NCBI GenBank assembly: GCA_028284775.1
Contig: JANQRB010000114.1
Location: 1-55,913 of the forward strand
Origin: Candidatus Kapaibacterium sp.
Lineage (GTDB): Bacteria; Bacteroidota; Ignavibacteria; Kapaibacteriales; UBA7675
Reading direction: 5' to 3'
DNA: 55,913 nucleotides
In this document: positions 51,246-55,913 of the stretch, one piece after another
Numbering within the stretch: the stretch's first letter is position 1
Layout of the letters: the number at the start of each line of letters is the position of its first letter
Notes under the pieces: model-generated
What the model saw: the letters and a program-made list of their open reading frames with translations, nothing else
Database searches by the model: none
Told to the model about the DNA's origin: nothing
Program-made: the position numbers and the translations under genes

Positions 51246-51798
51246 ATGGGCGGCGGCTTGGGAGTTCCGCGGAAAGTTGGCTGCCATAGCTGTCGCCGAA
51301 CAGCGAAGTTAAATGTGGAGCGAGAAGAGTAGACAGGCGATTCGGGAATCATTCGGAGACTCCGTCAGTTGCTGCAACAACTATTTTTTTGAGCTGATCC
51401 ACCCCTTCGGGCCCGTCCCCCACCGCCACCATCCAAAATCTTCCGCTGCAGTCACCCACAGCCGCTCGCCACCGTCTCACCTCCGACGACGGCGTCAACA
51501 CTTCCTATTATCGATTCTATCTTAATTACGGTCCGTAAAATCAGGTACAACATTACGAATGAATTTGCAGAAAAATGGCAGCAACCTTTGGTATGTGCTC
51601 AGCAGAATGGCTTACGGGCAGTTGGACGGCTGCAACGGTCGGTAGTTCGCATTCTATGTCAGTTTGATGGTATCAGATATGCGCGACTTTTCCGGCGGCC
51701 CACCCGTGAAGCCAGGGATGCTGCCGACCAATGTTCGCCGCATTGCGACAATCCGGCAATCTTATTCAAAGGGCAACTGCAGGGCAAAAACGGCCGCG
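51246..51798. other. Intergenic region, 553 nt
   Basis: It lies between convergent genes. It is pyrimidine-rich around 51410-51480 and has short frames without protein patterns. No hairpin terminator was recognised. Confidence 0.45.
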
Positions 51799-53367
51799 TC
51801 ACAATCCGGAAGTATCTGTTAAAGATCGATCTTGCAGGGCTTGCTGATACGTAACTGCGCTGGCGCAACTGCGAATCCAGGCACTGTAATCGAATATTTC
51901 CGCGCCGCCATGTTCCAGCGGATCATCGGCGAAGCGCGCCAGGTCGGCGAGTGTGGATTGAATGACGGATGCAGGAGCCTGTAATCGCTTGCCGCGCAGG
52001 CTCGCCCGCAGAAAACCGAGCACGGATTTTTCGGTTTTGTGCAGCGTACCCGTTTTGCGTAAATCCCGCGCCGTCGAAGAAAGCAGGGAGCGCAGCAGAC
52101 TATGATTTCCGAGCTCGTAGTGAATGATCAACTCCAGCATCCGGGCGAAGGTATATACATCGGCGCGTGACTCTGCCTGTAGCTCGGCGCTCAATGCCTG
52201 GTTAATCCAGCGCAATGCGTCATCCATACGCGTCAAGCTGAAATGCAGCACGGCCAGCAGACAGCAGAAGGATTGTTCCAGACCCGGAAGTAGTTTGCCG
52301 CGATTATCGGCGAGTCCCTGTTCGATTTCATCCATGCAGGCGACACTTGCTTCGAATTGTCCACGGCGGGCGTCGCATATCAACAGGTACTGATAAAAGG
52401 CGAAAAGGCGCAATACCGAGCCGTTCTCCCTGCGCTTCCGCCGTGCCCTGGCGTAGAGTTGTCGCAGCCAGGCAAATCGTTCATAGAATTCATCGTATTT
52501 CTTTAATTCGATACTGGTAAGGAAAAACCACTGGAGTGATACCAATGCCGTATCTGGAATCTCATCCCTGCCAAGTAAATCGGCCGGCAAGAGTTCAAGC
52601 GCCTGACGGCTGTGGTGTCTGGCACGCTCCGTCTCCCCGATGGCGCTGTGGTAAAGTAGCCGAAGATGATGGAAGTACATATTGGCCGAATCAGTCAGGG
52701 CCCGACCTTCATCCCGAAACAAGTCTGAATCGACCAGCGACTCCAATGCTGCGCGCTCTTCAGCTTTGCGAATCGTCACAATCGAGTCCAGGTAGTAATA
52801 CACGCTGAAGTACATTTCCTTGTAAGCTTCGATATTGCTGATTTTGTGTCGCAAGGCCGCTCGTTGTTCGCTAAGATCTGCCGTCCGGGAGGCAATCTCG
52901 GCCGGAGCGACAATCCAAGGCAAGAGGCGCATTTCAGCTTGAAGCACATCATAGAGTCCAACGAGGTTTTCCTGCCGCTGTGCCAAACGCCGGGCCTTGC
53001 CGAGTAAAAGCCAGCTCTGATCATAAAGCCCCTTTTTGCTGAGAATTTCCACCTGATGCAGCATTTCGCGAAATCGCATTTCCGAGTTGCCGTCCAGATG
53101 ATAAAGGTGCAGCGATCGCAGAAGATTTTTATACAGGTAATATTTGGCCTCTGAGAAATTCCGTACAAAGTTCTGCCCTTCATGGCAGCGGCGAAATTCT
53201 CTTTCATCATAGTTCGCTGCGGCATCGAGTGCGTTGAAAAGTTGTACGAAGTCCTTGTCCCCTTGCGCAGGCGACTGCCGGGCCGCGAAGAGCTTGAAAT
53301 AGCGCTTTTCGGATTTTGTGAGTGCTCTGATCAGAGAGAAAAGATGATCGCGTTTACGGGTAGACAT
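51799..53367 (-). CDS. Helical-repeat protein, paralogue of 33880-35424
   Basis: The 522-residue product starts MSTRKRDHLFSLIRALTKSEKRYFKLFAARQ, aligned with the start of the protein at 33880-35424 (VFLLIKSLSSQEKRLFTQFASR). Next come FVQLFNALDAAANYDE and KYYLYKNLLRSLHLYHL, again shared. The remainder is all-helical, TPR-like (DQSWLLLGKARRLAQRQENL, MDDALRWINQALSAELQAESR). No signal peptide or catalytic site is present, so it is probably a cytoplasmic scaffold. The C-terminus differs from that of the paralogue. I know the family only as uncharacterised Bacteroidota proteins. It stands alone, with ~1 kb free on the 5' side. Confidence 0.75.
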   Translation of the reverse strand: MSTRKRDHLFSLIRALTKSEKRYFKLFAARQSPAQGDKDFVQLFNALDAAANYDEREFRRCHEGQNFVRNFSEAKYYLYKNLLRSLHLYHLDGNSEMRFREMLHQVEILSKKGLYDQSWLLLGKARRLAQRQENLVGLYDVLQAEMRLLPWIVAPAEIASRTADLSEQRAALRHKISNIEAYKEMYFSVYYYLDSIVTIRKAEERAALESLVDSDLFRDEGRALTDSANMYFHHLRLLYHSAIGETERARHHSRQALELLPADLLGRDEIPDTALVSLQWFFLTSIELKKYDEFYERFAWLRQLYARARRKRRENGSVLRLFAFYQYLLICDARRGQFEASVACMDEIEQGLADNRGKLLPGLEQSFCCLLAVLHFSLTRMDDALRWINQALSAELQAESRADVYTFARMLELIIHYELGNHSLLRSLLSSTARDLRKTGTLHKTEKSVLGFLRASLRGKRLQAPASVIQSTLADLARFADDPLEHGGAEIFDYSAWIRSCASAVTYQQALQDRSLTDTSGL

Positions 53368-54421
53368 TTCAGATTCTTACGATATTGCCAGGGATGCTGC
53401 TATTCAAATGCTGTTCTGCTCGTCCCGCAATATGGCACCAATTTTCATTATTTCGCCTAAACAGCTGGTTTTTTCGCCATAGTCGGCGCCAAGCAGGAAC
53501 TCTGGCTCTGATGGAAAATGGCTGATGTCCTGGAGGATGGCAGCGGCGCACGAATTTTTAGACTCTTCAGAAACAGCTAATTATACGCGCAAAGTGACGT
53601 AACACGGAGACAATTAAGGTTTTCTAAGCGCGGACTTCGGCATTTGGCTGGTGTGAAGCTTCAGAGAGACAGCTCCATCATGGCTTGCCGACCATTCGCA
53701 ATCGTTCCTCAGTTCGCTTCCCCGCTGTGAGCTGACGGAATCAGGCAAAGTACTATACCACGGATTTTCGCCGGCCAGTGGAATGGTGCCTGCATTCTGT
53801 ACAGGGCGCTACACGATACACTCACGCTGCAGTCGACCTGAAGATGAATTTTGGAAGGTCGCTCCCTCTTAGCATCGGCGGCGATTGCCGGCGATTGTGT
53901 AGCGTGCGTGCCTTCACGGAGGAATTGGTGTCAGGTACCGCTCCGGGCAGGTCAGCTTTGATGTGGCTTTGCTCCTGACTACCGACGAGCGCTTCGATGA
54001 CTCCGGACTACGATCCGGAGGCTAGGCAAGAAGGCAGCCTTTTACATCGAGTAATCTCATTCTGCAACCAGCGTCGGAGGGGCCTATGGAGCATCCGCCG
54101 GGAGCATCGGCGCCAACTGTGCTTGGTGCGTTTGTTTTGGACTTACACATGCACGGTCGGTATAAATTGACGGTTTTAGCCAAACTCGCATTTATGGTGT
54201 GATCGGTAAATCGCCTGTCCGGGTCGCGACAACGATCGGGATTGTTGGAAGCGAAAATGCTCCGTGTCACACTCGTCACTCTGCATACTGATTGCTCTCG
54301 GCGGTTTTTTTTTCGGCGAAGTTTCTGAAAGATGAGTACCCACAGTGTGCCCGCCGCGCTCGGAGCTGCAACGGCCGGCAACAGGCATTCCCGCTGTTCT
54401 ATTTACATTAATCGGTGGATT
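53368..54421. other. Intergenic region, 1.05 kb
   Basis: This is the largest gene-free stretch. A protein-like fragment (53799-54025) may be the remains of an outer-membrane protein gene and is listed separately. A small repeat ctccgga/tccggag (54001-54020) overlaps its end. A TAAATTG near 54165 is too far from the next start to be read as its promoter. Confidence 0.5.
53799..54025 (+). pseudogene. Possible decayed outer-membrane barrel fragment
   Basis: One frame reads YTHAAVDLKMNFGRSLPLSIGG (from ~53814). A second frame reads GGIGVRYRSGQVSFDVALLL, then TTDERFDDSGLRSGG and a stop at 54023. Both look like alternating barrel strands, but they are in different frames with a gap between them and have no start. 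A frameshifted or truncated barrel gene would explain them; chance is also possible. Confidence 0.25.
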
Positions 54422-55913
54422 ATGAAGAGGCACTCATTTATCAGATTTCTTTTTGCGCTCAGCCTGCTGTTTGCGGCAAGCGCGATTTCCGTCGCTCAAC
54501 CCTGGTATGCTTCAAAAGCTGCCCAGGAAGCGGCCGCCACGGACATTGCTTCCGCTCAAAAGGATTTCAATACATACTGGGCCGACAAAACGCCCACAAA
54601 AGGCAGTGGCTGGAAACAATTTAAACGCTGGGAGTGGTTTGTGGCGCAGCGAGCTTTTCCTTCAGGAAAGCTTCCCGACGCACCGCTGCGCTGGCAGGAG
54701 TTTCTCAAGCTGGAAGCGCGTAAACATCACAGCGACGTCAGCCTAAGAAACAATGTCTGGGAGGCGCTGGGACCCTCCCGATTGAGTAATCTGGGTTCCA
54801 ACTCCGCCGGCCTGGGACGTGTCAACGCAATCGCCTTCGATCCCCGCGATGAAAGCATCATCTGGCTGGGCGCTGCCTCCGGCGGCGTCTGGCGGTCCAG
54901 TGACGCCGGCAATTCCTGGTCCTCAACGACCGATGATCTGCCGTCATTGGCGATTTCGGATATCGCCTTTACGCCATCCAATCCCGATATCATGTACATC
55001 GGCACCGGCGACCCGATTCTGGGATCGATGAACAGCGCCGGAATACTCAAGTCCACTGACGCCGGAACAAGCTGGCAGCCGACGGGCCTTAGCTATGCCA
55101 ACAATCCCAGTGCAATGGTTACTGCTGTTGTAGTCAGTCACGACGATCCGAATTATGTCCTGGCCGGAACAGCCGTCGGCTTGCAGCGGTCTACCGACGG
55201 GGGTGCAACCTGGAGCAACCAGAGCGCTGTCAGTGGCGGGGTTAATAAGCTTCTCGTTGTACCCGGCGCCCCGGACATTATGTATGCGATGGCCAGATCC
55301 AACCTGGTCTACAGGTCCGGTGATGCCGGGCGCAGCTGGCAGAATGTTTCGGCTGGGCTGCCCGGACAGATGGCCAAGGGCACGATCGCCGTCACGGCTG
55401 CCAACCCGGATTACATTTACGCTCTGTTCGCTAATTTCGGTGGCTCCTTCGGCGGCCTGTATCGCAGCACGGACGGCGGCGCCTCCTGGACCGCCATGCC
55501 CAATTCGCAGGATGTGCTGGACAATCTCGGCTACTATGCCCTTGCGCTGGCCGTTTCGCCGATCGACCCGAATGATCTTATCGTCGGCAGTATGAATCTC
55601 TACCGTTCGCAGGACGGCGGCAATTCCTGGTATAGCGCCGGCCATTGGGGCGGTTGGGGCGGCCCCTATATTCACGCCGATCACCATGTGCTGCTCTTCT
55701 CCTCTGACGGCGGCACGATCTTCAGCGGAAATGACGGCGGCATTGCGCGCAATGCTTCGGGCAGCGGCTGGTGGGAAGAGCTGAGCAACGGCCTGGCGAT
55801 AACGCAATACTACCGGATGGGCGGCTCCGCCTCGGATCCGGGCGTGGTCTTCGGCGGCGCCCAGGACAACGGCACCACCCGTCTCGATCAGGGCAGCTGG
55901 GATCATGTGATGG
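54422..55913 (+). CDS. Sortilin/BNR-repeat exported propeller protein (3' truncated)
   Basis: The frame runs from an ATG at 54422 to the right edge without a stop, giving at least 497 residues. It starts with a signal peptide (MKRHSFIRFLFALSLLFAASAISVAQ). After a ~90-residue leader (LPDAPLRWQEFLKLEARKHH), blades of a Vps10/sortilin-type propeller follow with Asp-box motifs: GGVWRSSDAGNSWSS, GILKSTDAGTSWQP, LQRSTDGGATWSN, LVYRSGDAGRSWQN, LYRSTDGGASWTA, LYRSQDGGNSWYS. Each Asp-box is S.DGG.SW. The rest probably includes a T9SS sorting domain, as in the other large exported proteins of the window. The role is most likely in extracellular binding; a hydrolase activity is possible, as some sialidases share these repeats. 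Confidence 0.85.
   Translation, partial: MKRHSFIRFLFALSLLFAASAISVAQPWYASKAAQEAAATDIASAQKDFNTYWADKTPTKGSGWKQFKRWEWFVAQRAFPSGKLPDAPLRWQEFLKLEARKHHSDVSLRNNVWEALGPSRLSNLGSNSAGLGRVNAIAFDPRDESIIWLGAASGGVWRSSDAGNSWSSTTDDLPSLAISDIAFTPSNPDIMYIGTGDPILGSMNSAGILKSTDAGTSWQPTGLSYANNPSAMVTAVVVSHDDPNYVLAGTAVGLQRSTDGGATWSNQSAVSGGVNKLLVVPGAPDIMYAMARSNLVYRSGDAGRSWQNVSAGLPGQMAKGTIAVTAANPDYIYALFANFGGSFGGLYRSTDGGASWTAMPNSQDVLDNLGYYALALAVSPIDPNDLIVGSMNLYRSQDGGNSWYSAGHWGGWGGPYIHADHHVLLFSSDGGTIFSGNDGGIARNASGSGWWEELSNGLAITQYYRMGGSASDPGVVFGGAQDNGTTRLDQGSWDHVM

Noticed and set aside
54944..55906. A 320-codon minus-strand frame
   Set aside because: It lies opposite the Asp-box propeller gene, whose repeated S.DGG.SW motifs prove the plus-strand frame.

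Overview
The window looks like a chromosomal segment from a member of the Bacteroidota/Chlorobi (FCB) superphylum, probably a deep branch related to Ignavibacteria or Kapabacteria. The evidence is: (i) at least five large proteins ending in type IX secretion (T9SS) C-terminal sorting domains; (ii) promoters of the Bacteroidota -33/-7 kind (TTG or TTTG, 20 nt spacer, TAATTTG or TAATTTTG) in front of both tRNA genes and the ATP synthase operon; (iii) an ATP synthase cluster lacking atpD and atpC, as is usual in that group; and (iv) small Bacteroidota-type families such as WG repeats and DUF7619-like domains. Shine-Dalgarno sequences are used by some genes, including a TTG and a GTG start. The exact taxon cannot be fixed from the window.

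Layout. 1-5 kb (+): the end of an RCC1-type T9SS cargo protein, a small frameshifted exported protein gene, and a WG-repeat protein. 5.3-12.6 kb (-): three tandem paralogous T9SS cargo proteins (beta-propeller-like head, SdrD-B-like domain, DUF11/DUF7619-like domains, sorting tail). 12.7-14.7 kb (-): an ECF sigma factor followed by an anti-sigma protein with a single membrane helix and a barrel-like C-terminus. 15-17.8 kb (+): a coiled-coil lipoprotein and a TPR-LuxR regulator. 18.3-20.1 kb (-): another T9SS cargo protein.

20.5-33.5 kb (-) is the most unusual part. It is a co-oriented envelope and caspase island: a WD40-caspase with an EF-hand-like loop, an exported DUF6263-like protein, a VWA-OmpA-crystallin-like lipoprotein, a SLATT-like membrane protein, a second caspase that is a predicted lipoprotein with a DUF4384-like tail, a pentein (deiminase/amidinotransferase fold) enzyme, and two orphan small proteins, one cysteine-rich. 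The genes suggest a surveillance or cell-death/stress module, but this is inference.

33.9-35.4 kb (+) carries a helical-repeat protein with a paralogue at 51.8-53.4 kb (-). Then come tRNA-Thr and the ATP synthase operon atpZ-atpI-like-atpB-E-F-H-A-(hldD)-G on the minus strand, with the LPS heptose epimerase gene hldD inserted between atpA and atpG. 43-49.5 kb (-) is a housekeeping block: a CBM9-like exported protein, a PfkB/adenosine kinase-like kinase, D-Ala-D-Ala ligase, a family 4 uracil-DNA glycosylase and glutamine-dependent NAD synthetase. tRNA-Pro with a perfect 23-bp terminator, a second DUF6263-like lipoprotein and the helical-repeat paralogue follow. A 1 kb gap with a possible decayed barrel fragment precedes the start of a sortilin/BNR-type propeller protein that runs off the right edge.
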